A stretch of DNA of 26,766 nt from assembly GCA_002390485.1 (NCBI GenBank), contig DGPO01000115.1:1-26766 (forward strand), given 5' to 3'. The notes under the pieces were generated by a model. That model was not told the origin of the DNA, did not search any database, and saw only the letters and a list, made by a program, of their open reading frames with translations. Positions 9,406 to 17,200 of the stretch are shown piece after piece. The DNA is from Halieaceae bacterium UBA4438 (GTDB lineage: Bacteria; Pseudomonadota; Gammaproteobacteria; Pseudomonadales; Halieaceae). A program made the position numbers and the translations under genes. Each line of letters begins with the position of its first letter. Position 1 is the stretch's first letter.

Positions 9406-10629
9406 CTATCGGGCGGACGTAAACTCTGGGTAGGCTTCCAAGCCACACTCGGCAAGGTCAGACCCCTCATATTCCTCTTCCTCAGTGACTCTAACTGGCG
9501 TAATAAGCCCAATTACTTTGAAGGCAACAAACGAGGTGACAAATACCCACGTGAAGATTGTGAATGCGCCGAGCAGCTGACCGGAGAACGATGAAGCATC
9601 GTTGGTCAGGGGCACAAGCAACAGCCCAAGCAAACCAACCACACCATGGACCGATACCGCGCCGACAGGGTCGTCAAACTTGAGCTTGTCCAGTCCGACA
9701 ATCGAGAGCACAACGAGGACACCACCCGCAGCACCAAACACAGTGGCTTGCAGGGCTGTTGGCGTCGAGGGCTCAGCGGTAATCGCAACGAGACCCGCAA
9801 GACACCCATTCAATGCCATGGTGAGATCGAACTTACCGAACATAACTTTTGCAACCGTCAGGGCAGCAATACAACCGCCGGCAGCAGCAGCGTTGGTGTT
9901 CATGAACACGTTGGCAACCGCCGTCGCGTCAGCCACCGTAGCTGTTGCGAGTACTGACCCGCCGTTGAAACCAAACCATCCCATCCACAAAATGAATGTT
10001 CCAAGCGTCGCCAGTGGCATGTTGGCGCCCGGGATAGCATTAACTTTCCCATCAGCCGTGTACTTGCCTTTACGCGCACCGATCACCAGAACACCTGCAA
10101 CGCCTGCAGCGGCACCGGCCATGTGAACGATGCCAGAACCGGCAAAGTCAGAGAACCCGTTATCGCCTAGGCTGTAGAGGTTAAATACCTTCTCACCACC
10201 CCACGTCCAATTGCCTTCCATGGGGTAAATGAACCCAGTCATGACGACAGCAAAAATCAGGAAGGCCAGGAGTTTCATTCGCTCTGCGACGGCACCGGAG
10301 ACGATGGACATGGCTGTTGCCACGAACACGACCTGGAAGAAAAAGTCAGCCGACGGCGCGTAACCGTTTTCGAGGTTTTCCTCAGTAATCCCAGTGAGGG
10401 CGTAGTTTGAAAGGTCGGGGTACATAATCTCGTAGCCGACCAGCATGAACATGGTGCATGCAACCGCAAACAAAACGATGTTTTTTGTCAAAATTTCAGT
10501 CGTGTTCTTGCTTCGAACCAGACCCGCTTCAAGCATGGCGAAACCAGCCGCCATCCACATTACTAACGCGCCGCACACCAAAAAATAGAAGGTGTTTAAC
10601 GCGTAACTCAGTTCAGCTGTAGCTTCCAT
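9406..10629 (-). CDS. amtB: Ammonium transporter AmtB
   Basis: AmtB is a trimeric inner-membrane channel for ammonium uptake. The 407-residue protein shows about eleven hydrophobic segments and the Amt signature around DFAGSGIVHMAGAAAG. The twin pore histidines are H169 (GIVHMAG) and H328 (VSVHGVVG). F-rich gates and the loop GWFGFNGGS are also present. There is no cleavable signal peptide, and the protein starts directly with the first membrane segment, as some Amt proteins do. GAGGAG precedes the ATG. It lies 18 bases after glnK, which blocks the channel when ammonium is plentiful, and is the last gene before a strong terminator. Control through the upstream sigma-54/NtrC promoter is inferred. 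Confidence 0.96.
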   Translation of the reverse strand: MEATAELSYALNTFYFLVCGALVMWMAAGFAMLEAGLVRSKNTTEILTKNIVLFAVACTMFMLVGYEIMYPDLSNYALTGITEENLENGYAPSADFFFQVVFVATAMSIVSGAVAERMKLLAFLIFAVVMTGFIYPMEGNWTWGGEKVFNLYSLGDNGFSDFAGSGIVHMAGAAAGVAGVLVIGARKGKYTADGKVNAIPGANMPLATLGTFILWMGWFGFNGGSVLATATVADATAVANVFMNTNAAAAGGCIAALTVAKVMFGKFDLTMALNGCLAGLVAITAEPSTPTALQATVFGAAGGVLVVLSIVGLDKLKFDDPVGAVSVHGVVGLLGLLLVPLTNDASSFSGQLLGAFTIFTWVFVTSFVAFKVIGLITPVRVTEEEEYEGSDLAECGLEAYPEFTSAR

Positions 10630-10647
10630 GATGCCTCTCCTCTACGC

Positions 10648-11013
<366 letters not shown>

Positions 11014-11029
11014 TCAAACAACGGATGAA

Positions 11030-11749
11030 TTAAAGACTTTTGCCAATGGTCAAGATCAGAGCGGCGTCTGCCCAGTCGTAGCCATAGGCGTCTGCTTCAT
11101 CGAGGTTGGTGTCTTCGTAAGTCAGCGCAAGATCAAGCCCCGCCGCTGAAGTCGACAAGGCGATCGACCAATTCATGTGGCTCGTCGCACCGTCCAAGTA
11201 GCCGGCTTCGTCGTAGTCACCTGAACCCACTAAGAAGTCGAGCGCGTACGCGTCGGAGAGTGCCACGCTGTAAGTTGCATAGGTGTAGGTGAACTTACCG
11301 GTCTCACCCCAGTACTCATCTGAGTAATTCATCCCAATGCCGAAGTCACCAAAGCTGAGCGACCCGTAAACTTCGCCGTAATCGCCGAGAAGACCTTCGT
11401 CTTGTGGGTAATCGTAATAGATGTAACCGATGTCGTACGACACGCTGTCGCTGATGTCAGCGGCATATCCGACGTAGTAGTCGAGCTCGATACCACCATT
11501 CAAACCACCACACGAATTCACTTCGTCGGCGGAGCAATCAAAGTCGACCGCTGCACCCCATGTGCCGATGTATGCACCGTTGTCAAAGGCGACGTCAAAC
11601 CCGCCTTGAATTGATGGCGCGCTGTCCGACTGCGATATTCCGCGAAATTTGTAATCAGACGTTAGGGCAACATTGCCGCTCACTTCAGCTGCGAGGGCTT
11701 GCGTTGCTGGGATAGTAACGAGGACTGCAAGAGCCGCTTTCTTGAACAT
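11030..11749 (-). CDS. TIGR02001/TorF-type putative outer-membrane porin, glnK-amtB linked
   Basis: This 239-residue protein belongs to a family of uncharacterised proteobacterial outer-membrane proteins (TIGR02001, TorF-like). Residues 1-20 are a Sec signal peptide (MFKKAALAV...QALA). The diagnostic segment LTSDYKFRGISQSD...QGGFD follows at about 29-51. The rest is very rich in Tyr, Gly, Asp and Glu with alternating strand-like patterns, fitting a small acidic beta-barrel. C72 and C80 could form an extracellular loop disulfide. It is first in an operon with glnK and amtB, has AAGGAG before the ATG, and is the gene nearest the sigma-54 promoter. A role in passing ammonium or another nitrogen source through the outer membrane is inference from context. 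Confidence 0.85.
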   Translation of the reverse strand: MFKKAALAVLVTIPATQALAAEVSGNVALTSDYKFRGISQSDSAPSIQGGFDVAFDNGAYIGTWGAAVDFDCSADEVNSCGGLNGGIELDYYVGYAADISDSVSYDIGYIYYDYPQDEGLLGDYGEVYGSLSFGDFGIGMNYSDEYWGETGKFTYTYATYSVALSDAYALDFLVGSGDYDEAGYLDGATSHMNWSIALSTSAAGLDLALTYEDTNLDEADAYGYDWADAALILTIGKSL

Positions 11750-11820
11750 TGTCTTCTCCTTTTTGAGTGAAAGATCCGCGATACAACTTCAGGTGCTGAA
11801 TCTTGGGATGTCCGGTTAAT

Positions 11821-11836
11821 AGCGAGGGTCGAGCCA
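11821..11836 (-). promoter_or_regulatory. Sigma-54 (-24/-12) promoter of the outer-membrane protein-glnK-amtB operon
   Basis: On the minus strand TGGCTCGACCCTCGCT matches the sigma-54 consensus TGGCACG-N4-TTGCT at all but two positions. The essential GG and GC dinucleotides are at the right spacing. Transcription would start near 11810, giving a leader of about 60 bases before the ATG at 11749. The IHF and NtrC sites upstream strengthen the call. Confidence 0.75.
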
Positions 11837-11856
11837 ACCCCAATAAAAATGTTTAA

Positions 11857-11869
11857 AATCAATTGCTTA
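11857..11869 (+). promoter_or_regulatory. IHF site between the NtrC site and the sigma-54 promoter
   Basis: AATCAATTGCTTA fits the IHF consensus WATCAANNNNTTR at every defined position. It is centred near -53 relative to the predicted start, in an A/T-rich stretch, exactly where DNA bending helps an enhancer-bound activator reach sigma-54 polymerase. Confidence 0.65.
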
Positions 11870-11912
11870 ATAAATAATCGATGGACTTAGGAGGCGGAAT
11901 CGGCATGAGGTC

Positions 11913-11927
11913 GCACTGCTTTGGTGC
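11913..11927. promoter_or_regulatory. NtrC enhancer-like site
   Basis: GCACTGCTTTGGTGC is a GCAC-N7-GTGC palindrome, with a flanking C/G pair extending each arm by one base. This is the core of the known glnA enhancer sites for NtrC. It is centred near -110 from the predicted sigma-54 start, a typical distance. I see only one clear copy, where many enhancers have two. Confidence 0.7.
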
Positions 11928-12016
11928 GAAAAAAGATGGGCGATGCCCAAAATTGATGCGGTATTTGGCCATGAAATTCGGATAACCTAATACAACGTAA
12001 ACGTGAGACTGACTTC

Positions 12017-12289
12017 ATGACTGAAGACCCACAAAAGCCCGACTCTACAGAGGCACTCTCCCGACTGTTTGGGAGCATTGTGAAAGAAGGGAAAACGCTG
12101 GCCGACGAGGTGTCCGGTAACGCCAAAGCCGTTGCTCGTTCGGCACTGGGAAATCTCGACGTTGTCAGTCGCGATGAGTTTGATGCTCAAGCCGCAGTGC
12201 TGCAGCGCACACGCCTGCGTGTCGAGCAGCTGGAGTCAGAGATAGACGCACTATTAACGAAGATTGAAGCCTTAGAAAGAGATCAGTAG
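12017..12289 (+). CDS. ubiK: Ubiquinone biosynthesis accessory factor UbiK (YqiC/BMFP)
   Basis: UbiK is a small trimeric coiled-coil protein that works with UbiJ in the ubiquinone assembly complex and is needed for efficient aerobic ubiquinone synthesis. The 90-residue sequence carries the family core LDVVSRDEFDAQAAVLQRTR, followed by a C-terminal coiled coil (residues about 60-90, RVEQLESEIDALLTKIEAL). The N-terminal half is amphipathic and probably membrane-associating. Neighbouring comM is its usual partner in gammaproteobacterial gene order. The gene diverges from the nitrogen operon, so the NtrC/IHF region also lies upstream of it. I see no strong housekeeping promoter or ribosome binding site. 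Confidence 0.9.
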   Translation: MTEDPQKPDSTEALSRLFGSIVKEGKTLADEVSGNAKAVARSALGNLDVVSRDEFDAQAAVLQRTRLRVEQLESEIDALLTKIEALERDQ

Positions 12290-12339
12290 TCAGCCGATAC
12301 GCTCAGGACAGGACGTCTTGAGGAAAACAAGGAAGTTAC

Positions 12340-13827
12340 ATGTCGCTTGCCAGAGTCAAAACCCGCTGCAGACAAGGTCTCAGTGCACCCTTGGTTTCGG
12401 TTGAAATTCACTTGAGTGCAGGCTTGCCAACCATCGCACTTGTGGGGTTTTCAGAGGCCACGGTCCGCGACGCAAAGGAGCGGGTTCGCAGCGCCATACT
12501 GTCAACTGGATTTCGCTGGCCCGACTCTCGGCTCACCATCAGCATCTCCCCCGCCGCACTCCAAAAGACCGGTGCAGGCTTTGACCTTCCAATCGCAGTC
12601 GCGATTTTGATTGCGTCAAAACAACTGCCCTCATCACTTGCAGACAGTGCGGAGTTCTTCGGCGAACTCAGTCTCGACGGACGGGTACTGGAGACCAAAG
12701 GCCTTCTGGCCGCAATCGCGAGTGAGCGAGACGCAACCACGTTGGTTTATACCTCCGAGGTGAACGCCGAAGCCCTGTTTGCCGTGTGCCCTAACCTTGT
12801 GGGGCTCGCCTCACTCAAAGACCTAAAGCAGCCCGATCAGATTAAAAAAAATCGCCCTAGCACAAACGTGCCTCAGGACCGTCACTACGCCCCTACCACC
12901 ATGAACCTGCCCGCCGGACAACCAGAACTCTGGCGGGTATCGGAAATCGCGGCGGCCGGGTCCCACCACCTCTTGATGTCAGGAGAACCGGGGGCAGGAA
13001 AGACAATGGCGGCAGAACTCATCAGACAACTGCTGCCAAAGCCGTCAACAAAAGAGATACTCGAGAGCCAAATTTTACTGGATATTAGTAATCAGCCTTA
13101 TTCACTGGAGCGCCCTTTTCGCGCACCACATCATAGCGTCAGCACAGCCGGTCTGGTTGGAGGAACGCGTCATGCCAACCCGGGTGAAATAAGCCTTGCA
13201 CACAATGGCATTTTATTTCTCGATGAACTTCCAGAATTTTCACTGGCGACCATCGAGGCGCTCCGACAGCCCCTTGAAACCGGCGAAATACAGGTGACAC
13301 GAGCAGAGCAGTCGCACGTTTATCCCGCAAAATTTCAACTGGTGGCTGCCATGAACCCCTGCCCCTGTGGATTTAAAGACTCGATCGACAACCACTGCCG
13401 CTGCTCCACGGCCGCCCTGAACCGCTATGACACAAAGCTGTCTGAACCTTTGCTGGACCGAATTGACCTCTATGTTCAGGTCAAGCGCTCGAGAGTCGCT
13501 GAGATCATGGCCCCTACAACTCAGCAGGCTACGCTGCGCGCACAAGCGAAAACGAGAGTCGACAGCGCACGTGAACGACAAATCACGCGCCAAGGTGTTG
13601 AGAATGCGCGTATACCGAGCGCCCAGCTTCTGGACCTGTGTGCACTGTCGACGACCACCAAGTCTTGGCTAGAAACAACGGGAGAGCGCCTTAGGCTCTC
13701 AGGGAGAGGCCTTCATCGATGTCTTAGGGTGGCCCGAACAATTGCCGACCTCGCCAACACCGAGTCGGTGACGAGCGCAGAATTATGCGAGGCACTCGCG
13801 TATCGACGAAGTACCTGCATGCAATGA
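12340..13827 (+). CDS. comM: YifB/ComM family Mg-chelatase-like AAA+ ATPase
   Basis: ComM is a hexameric AAA+ helicase that promotes branch migration during integration of DNA taken up by natural transformation. It is also present in species not known to be competent. The 495-residue protein has an N-terminal Lon-like fold (about 1-165, SLDGRVLETKGLLAA), Walker A GEPGAGKT at 215-222, and Walker B ILFLDE near 291-296. The conserved Cys-rich segment MNPCPCG...HCRCS follows, with arginine-finger sequence DRIDL and the C-terminal Mg-chelatase domain. AAGGA precedes ATG 12340. It follows ubiK by 50 bases and is convergent with the cytochrome gene. Confidence 0.95.
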   Translation: MSLARVKTRCRQGLSAPLVSVEIHLSAGLPTIALVGFSEATVRDAKERVRSAILSTGFRWPDSRLTISISPAALQKTGAGFDLPIAVAILIASKQLPSSLADSAEFFGELSLDGRVLETKGLLAAIASERDATTLVYTSEVNAEALFAVCPNLVGLASLKDLKQPDQIKKNRPSTNVPQDRHYAPTTMNLPAGQPELWRVSEIAAAGSHHLLMSGEPGAGKTMAAELIRQLLPKPSTKEILESQILLDISNQPYSLERPFRAPHHSVSTAGLVGGTRHANPGEISLAHNGILFLDELPEFSLATIEALRQPLETGEIQVTRAEQSHVYPAKFQLVAAMNPCPCGFKDSIDNHCRCSTAALNRYDTKLSEPLLDRIDLYVQVKRSRVAEIMAPTTQQATLRAQAKTRVDSARERQITRQGVENARIPSAQLLDLCALSTTTKSWLETTGERLRLSGRGLHRCLRVARTIADLANTESVTSAELCEALAYRRSTCMQ

Positions 13828-13879
13828 TCAAACGCGTCCTTTGGAGCAACCTCGGTTGTCCACTGACGCAGTCGTGGGC

Positions 13880-14278
13880 TTAGAAGCCCGTGACGTACTC
13901 GGCCAGATCTTGAATATCTTCATCGCTGAGCGCGGCAGCTTGACCCCACATCAGCGCACTTTGCGCGCCGACCTGCTCGTTCGCGCGGTAAGCGGTCAAA
14001 CGACCGACAATATAATCAGTGTCTCGACCCACCAGCGCCGGACCAATACCGCCGCCGCCGTTAGCGCCGTGGCATGCCGCGCAGCCGGCATACTTTGCCT
14101 CGCCAGGCAGCGACGCTTGAGCCATGTCAGCTCCAGCGGGTGCACCACCACAATCCTCTCCCGCCACACAGACGGTCGAAAAAGATTTAATACGGTCCGC
14201 AATCGATGCGCGCTGTTCGTCGGTTTGGGCAAATGCAGAAACAGAAAGCGCTAATATAGTGACAAGAAGGTATCGCAT
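13880..14278 (-). CDS. Small exported c-type cytochrome
   Basis: This 132-residue protein has a signal peptide (MRYLLVTILALSVSAFAQ) and one haem-binding motif, CAACH at 66-70 (GCAACHGANGGGGIGPALVG). M110 in SALMWGQ is the probable sixth ligand, and a DIQDLAEYVTGF C-terminal helix is typical of class I cytochromes c. It would carry electrons in the periplasm, but the partner oxidase or dehydrogenase is not in the window. C37 and C43 in the linker before the haem domain (STVCVAGEDC) could form a disulfide. A TATACT element at 14317-14322 (minus strand) lies at a suitable distance for its -10. An open frame on the plus strand over the same bases has no such features. Confidence 0.88.
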   Translation of the reverse strand: MRYLLVTILALSVSAFAQTDEQRASIADRIKSFSTVCVAGEDCGGAPAGADMAQASLPGEAKYAGCAACHGANGGGGIGPALVGRDTDYIVGRLTAYRANEQVGAQSALMWGQAAALSDEDIQDLAEYVTGF

Positions 14279-14438
14279 GGCTTTGACAACTCGTTTGGCA
14301 GTTTTTTGAAGCGCGCAGTATACAGACTAATGTGACCGCGAAAAAACTCGGTTGTCCAAGTAGTGCAGACAACAATGTGTTTTATTGTGCAAACAGTGGC
14401 ATAAATCACACACACAATGACGACAAAAGGACTGTTTC

Positions 14439-15077
14439 ATGAAGCTTTACACCTTTGACCCGGCACCCAACCCCCAACGCCTAAAGCTCTTCATTGATTT
14501 TAAAGGACTTGAAATAGACACCCATCAGGTCAATTTCCCAGAGGGCGAACAACGCACAGACAGTTACAAAGCGATTATTCCGACCGGGACTGTCCCCGCA
14601 CTGGTGCTGGACAGCGGACGTGTTCTAACGTCTGTTTTTGCCATTACACACTACTTAGAAGCCGTGAACCCCGATCAACCGCTTTTGGGCAGTAGCGCTG
14701 AAGAAAAAGCGGCGGTCCTCGACTGGAACCATCGGTTATTTAACGATGTATTTCGAGCCACGGCAGACGTCTTTCGCAATACTAATCCAGCCTTTGTTGG
14801 TCGCGCGGTGCCCGGTGTTCTCGATACTGAGCAAATACCGGCACTCGCTGAACGTGGACAGGCGCAACTACTTTACGCGCTGAACATGTTGAATCATGAG
14901 TTAGCTTCACGTCCGTTTTTAGCCGGTGAGCGCTTTAGCATGGCGGATATCGATTTATTGGTCCTGCTCTCTTTTGCTGGCTGGGCCGCCAAGACCAAAC
15001 CCGACGCGTCGCTGACTGCACTGATTGCTTGGCGCGCAAGCGCGCAGTCGGTTCTTGATACGGCCACAAGTCCCTAA
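14439..15077 (+). CDS. Glutathione S-transferase family protein
   Basis: This 212-residue soluble protein has the GST fold. The N-terminal thioredoxin-like domain (about 1-78) carries the cis-Pro motif TGTVPALV near residue 53 and the glutathione gamma-glutamyl contact region SVFAITHYLE. The C-terminal all-helical domain holds the N-capping pattern FSMADIDLLVLLSFAGWA. At the N-terminus MKLYTFDPAPNPQRLKLF shows Pro and Asn where Ser, Tyr or Cys catalytic residues often stand, so the class and activity are unclear. The substrate is unknown. AAGGA lies upstream of the ATG. The DUF3080 lipoprotein gene follows closely. Confidence 0.88.
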   Translation: MKLYTFDPAPNPQRLKLFIDFKGLEIDTHQVNFPEGEQRTDSYKAIIPTGTVPALVLDSGRVLTSVFAITHYLEAVNPDQPLLGSSAEEKAAVLDWNHRLFNDVFRATADVFRNTNPAFVGRAVPGVLDTEQIPALAERGQAQLLYALNMLNHELASRPFLAGERFSMADIDLLVLLSFAGWAAKTKPDASLTALIAWRASAQSVLDTATSP

Positions 15078-15099
15078 TGGCGTGGACGGTGCCCGGATC

Positions 15100-16110
15100 G
15101 TGCTGAGGCAGCAACTGGCAATACTGTTGTTGCTCAGCATAACGGCCTGCTCCCCAGCAGAAGTCGGCGCCGAAAAGTTTGATAATTACCTCCAGCGTCT
15201 GAGCCGCGTTGCGGATGTAGAGGTTGAGTCCGTGGAGGCCACGCGCAGGCCCAAGATTCCGACCTTTAGTCAAAGCCGGAGGAGCAATATTCCAAACGGT
15301 ACGCTTTCACTGATCGATTTTTTATCGCTCAGCGGCTGTGCGCTACAGGCCAATATTGCGCGACGAAACACCTCTATGGGGCGAACCGCATCGGCCTCGC
15401 AGAAACTCATTCTCGATCTGGAGTTTTTACGGCTGGCACCCGCGTGCATTGAACTGCTCACCCAACAAGGTGAAACTGAGATCGCGAAGACACTGCATGA
15501 CAATATCGAACTGCGCCGAACACACCTCAAACAGCGTTTGTTCACGGCGTTACTTGGCGGTCCTGAGTGGCAAGACTTCTGGCGTATACCCAACAGCTTG
15601 CTGAACTATCCTGACAATGCGAGCGGCGACACAGCACAAGCCCTTTGGATTTTATCGCAACGAGTAGAGCGTTTTTTAGACGGTCAGTGGACCGAAAAAG
15701 ACGAAGATCTTGAACCGCTGCTGGCGAAATTACGCGTGAACTCGGGGGGTCAGCTGATCGAGGCTGCAAGACTGCAAACAGATAAACTCACGCGGGGCAG
15801 TGCGATAATCGACCTTGCGGCAAAACGCGGGGCCTACTGTCATCGGGGTGCGATAACCGATGTCGGCACGGTGACCAAAACCGTCGTCGCAAAATATTTC
15901 GCTGGCGATGTCCAAACCTGGTCAGCACGCGTTTCTCAAAGACACTATGAGATTCAGACACCACTCCTAGCACTTGAGACCCGTCTCAAGGACGCACTGC
16001 CTGGCGCGTACGTGGTGTGGAGACAACACCGCGAAGACCTGTTAGAGCAACTCTACGCGGCCCCTAGACAGCACGTACTGAGCGCGCAAGCGCTGCTCAA
16101 TGACTGTTAA
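15100..16110 (+). CDS. DUF3080 family lipoprotein
   Basis: This protein of about 336 residues matches the DUF3080 family of unknown function. From GTG 15100 the N-terminus is MLRQQLAILLLLSITAC, a lipoprotein signal with lipobox ITAC and acylated C17, so it should be anchored in the outer or inner membrane facing the periplasm. GTG 15082 is an alternative start that adds six residues. The mature part is mostly helical, with two more Cys near GCALQ and APACIEL and one at the end (LLNDC). It begins 22 bases after the GST stop and is probably co-transcribed. No enzymatic motif is recognisable. Confidence 0.75.
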   Translation: MLRQQLAILLLLSITACSPAEVGAEKFDNYLQRLSRVADVEVESVEATRRPKIPTFSQSRRSNIPNGTLSLIDFLSLSGCALQANIARRNTSMGRTASASQKLILDLEFLRLAPACIELLTQQGETEIAKTLHDNIELRRTHLKQRLFTALLGGPEWQDFWRIPNSLLNYPDNASGDTAQALWILSQRVERFLDGQWTEKDEDLEPLLAKLRVNSGGQLIEAARLQTDKLTRGSAIIDLAAKRGAYCHRGAITDVGTVTKTVVAKYFAGDVQTWSARVSQRHYEIQTPLLALETRLKDALPGAYVVWRQHREDLLEQLYAAPRQHVLSAQALLNDC

Positions 16111-16147
16111 GTACCCAAAAAGAGGTGTCAATGACGCGCCTTCGCTC

Positions 16148-16156
16148 TGGTATATT
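16148..16156 (+). promoter_or_regulatory. Predicted extended -10 promoter of aguB-aguA
   Basis: TGGTATATT fits the extended -10 form TGnTATAAT (5 of 6 in the hexamer) in the 84-base gap before aguB. No good -35 hexamer accompanies it. Transcription would start near 16163, about 32 bases before the ATG. Confidence 0.4.
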
Positions 16157-16194
16157 GAGCACACTAACGACAACATCAGGCTTCTGAGAGTCCC

Positions 16195-17196
16195 ATGATC
16201 AAGCTTATTACTTCCGCGCTTCAACCCAGCTTGTGTAGCGCGTCAGAGCAACAATCAAAGCCGCTGAGGGTGGGTCTTTTCCAGATGAGATGGGACAGCG
16301 ATCCAAAGGCCCATGTCGCAAGACTTCACGAAGGTGTTGCCACCTGCGCACACGCGGGCGCCGAGCTTGTGTTCCTGCCCGAGCTCACCTTAAGTCGTTA
16401 TCCGGCTGACAAACGACCGCAGGGTGACAAAGATCGTCAACCAGAGCGCCTCGAAGACGGTCCTACTGTCGCATTTGCACAGGAGGCCGCGCGCGCTAAT
16501 GACGTCTTCGTGCAGGTCTCACTTTACGAGCAAGCGGACCGGGACGACGGCTTGGGTTACAACACCGCGGTTCTTGTGGGGCCCAGTGGCAAGATTGTTG
16601 CCCGCACACGTAAGCTACATATTCCAGTGACCGAGGGCTACTTTGAAGACTGCTATTTTGCGCAAGGTCCTAACGAAACCCCTTACCCGGTCCACAGTGT
16701 TGCCACAGACAATGCCGATGTGCAGCTGGGTTTACCAACCTGTTGGGACGAGTGGTTCCCCGAGGTTGCACGCAGCTATGGTCTCGGAGGGGCAGACCTC
16801 CTTTGCTACCCCACGGCAATCGGCTCTGAGCCTGATCACCCAGACTTCAATACCCGCCGTCTTTGGCAGTCTGTGATCGTGGGTCATGCGATCGCAAATG
16901 GATTGTTTATCGCCGTGCCAAATCGTACCGGTATTGAAGGCCTCATTCGTTTCTACGGCGGCAGTTTTATTGCTGACCCTTTCGGCCGAATCTTGGTGGA
17001 AGCACCCGAGGACGAGGAAGTGGCCCTGGTGAGTGAAATTGATCTTAGCCAGCGACAAGATTGGCTTCAGCTCTTCCCATTTTTTGCGACACGGCGCCCC
17101 GACACCTACGGGCAACTCACCGAACCCGTCATCAATCCACGTACGTCTGACGGACACGGCGCAACAGGCCCCATACCCGGCCTGCCCGGCGCTTAA
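16195..17196 (+). CDS. aguB: N-carbamoylputrescine amidase
   Basis: AguB hydrolyses N-carbamoylputrescine to putrescine, CO2 and ammonia, the last step of the agmatine route to putrescine. It is a nitrilase-superfamily enzyme with the Glu-Lys-Cys triad E63 (FLPELTLSRY), K140 (RKLHIP) and C183 (LPTCWDEWFPE). The TCWDEWFPE motif is close to the ICWDQWFPE of proven AguB proteins. The 333-residue protein has about 24 extra N-terminal residues before the usual LRVGLFQM start. ATG 16195 is kept because GAGAG precedes it, but a shorter form cannot be excluded. The adjacent aguA, 4 bases downstream, makes the assignment firm. Confidence 0.93.
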   Translation: MIKLITSALQPSLCSASEQQSKPLRVGLFQMRWDSDPKAHVARLHEGVATCAHAGAELVFLPELTLSRYPADKRPQGDKDRQPERLEDGPTVAFAQEAARANDVFVQVSLYEQADRDDGLGYNTAVLVGPSGKIVARTRKLHIPVTEGYFEDCYFAQGPNETPYPVHSVATDNADVQLGLPTCWDEWFPEVARSYGLGGADLLCYPTAIGSEPDHPDFNTRRLWQSVIVGHAIANGLFIAVPNRTGIEGLIRFYGGSFIADPFGRILVEAPEDEEVALVSEIDLSQRQDWLQLFPFFATRRPDTYGQLTEPVINPRTSDGHGATGPIPGLPGA

Positions 17197-17200
17197 CGCC

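Noticed and set aside
9602..10126. 174-residue open frame on the plus strand opposite amtB
   Set aside because: Its Thr/Pro/Ala-rich sequence is a reverse reading of the amtB membrane segments. No start signal or family motif is present, while amtB is unambiguous.
11937..11949. Palindrome TGGGCGATGCCCA near the ubiK promoter region
   Set aside because: Arms of only 5 bases, no matching regulator pattern and no T-run. Too short to call beside the much clearer NtrC site.
13876..13889. GGGCT-TAGA-AGCCC hairpin at the end of the cytochrome gene as a terminator between comM and the cytochrome
   Set aside because: It spans the stop codon and has no T-tract on either strand, so it does not qualify as an intrinsic terminator.
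13841..14254. 137-residue plus-strand open frame opposite the cytochrome gene
   Set aside because: The minus strand encodes a signal peptide, CAACH haem motif and Met ligand. The plus-strand product is basic and motif-free.
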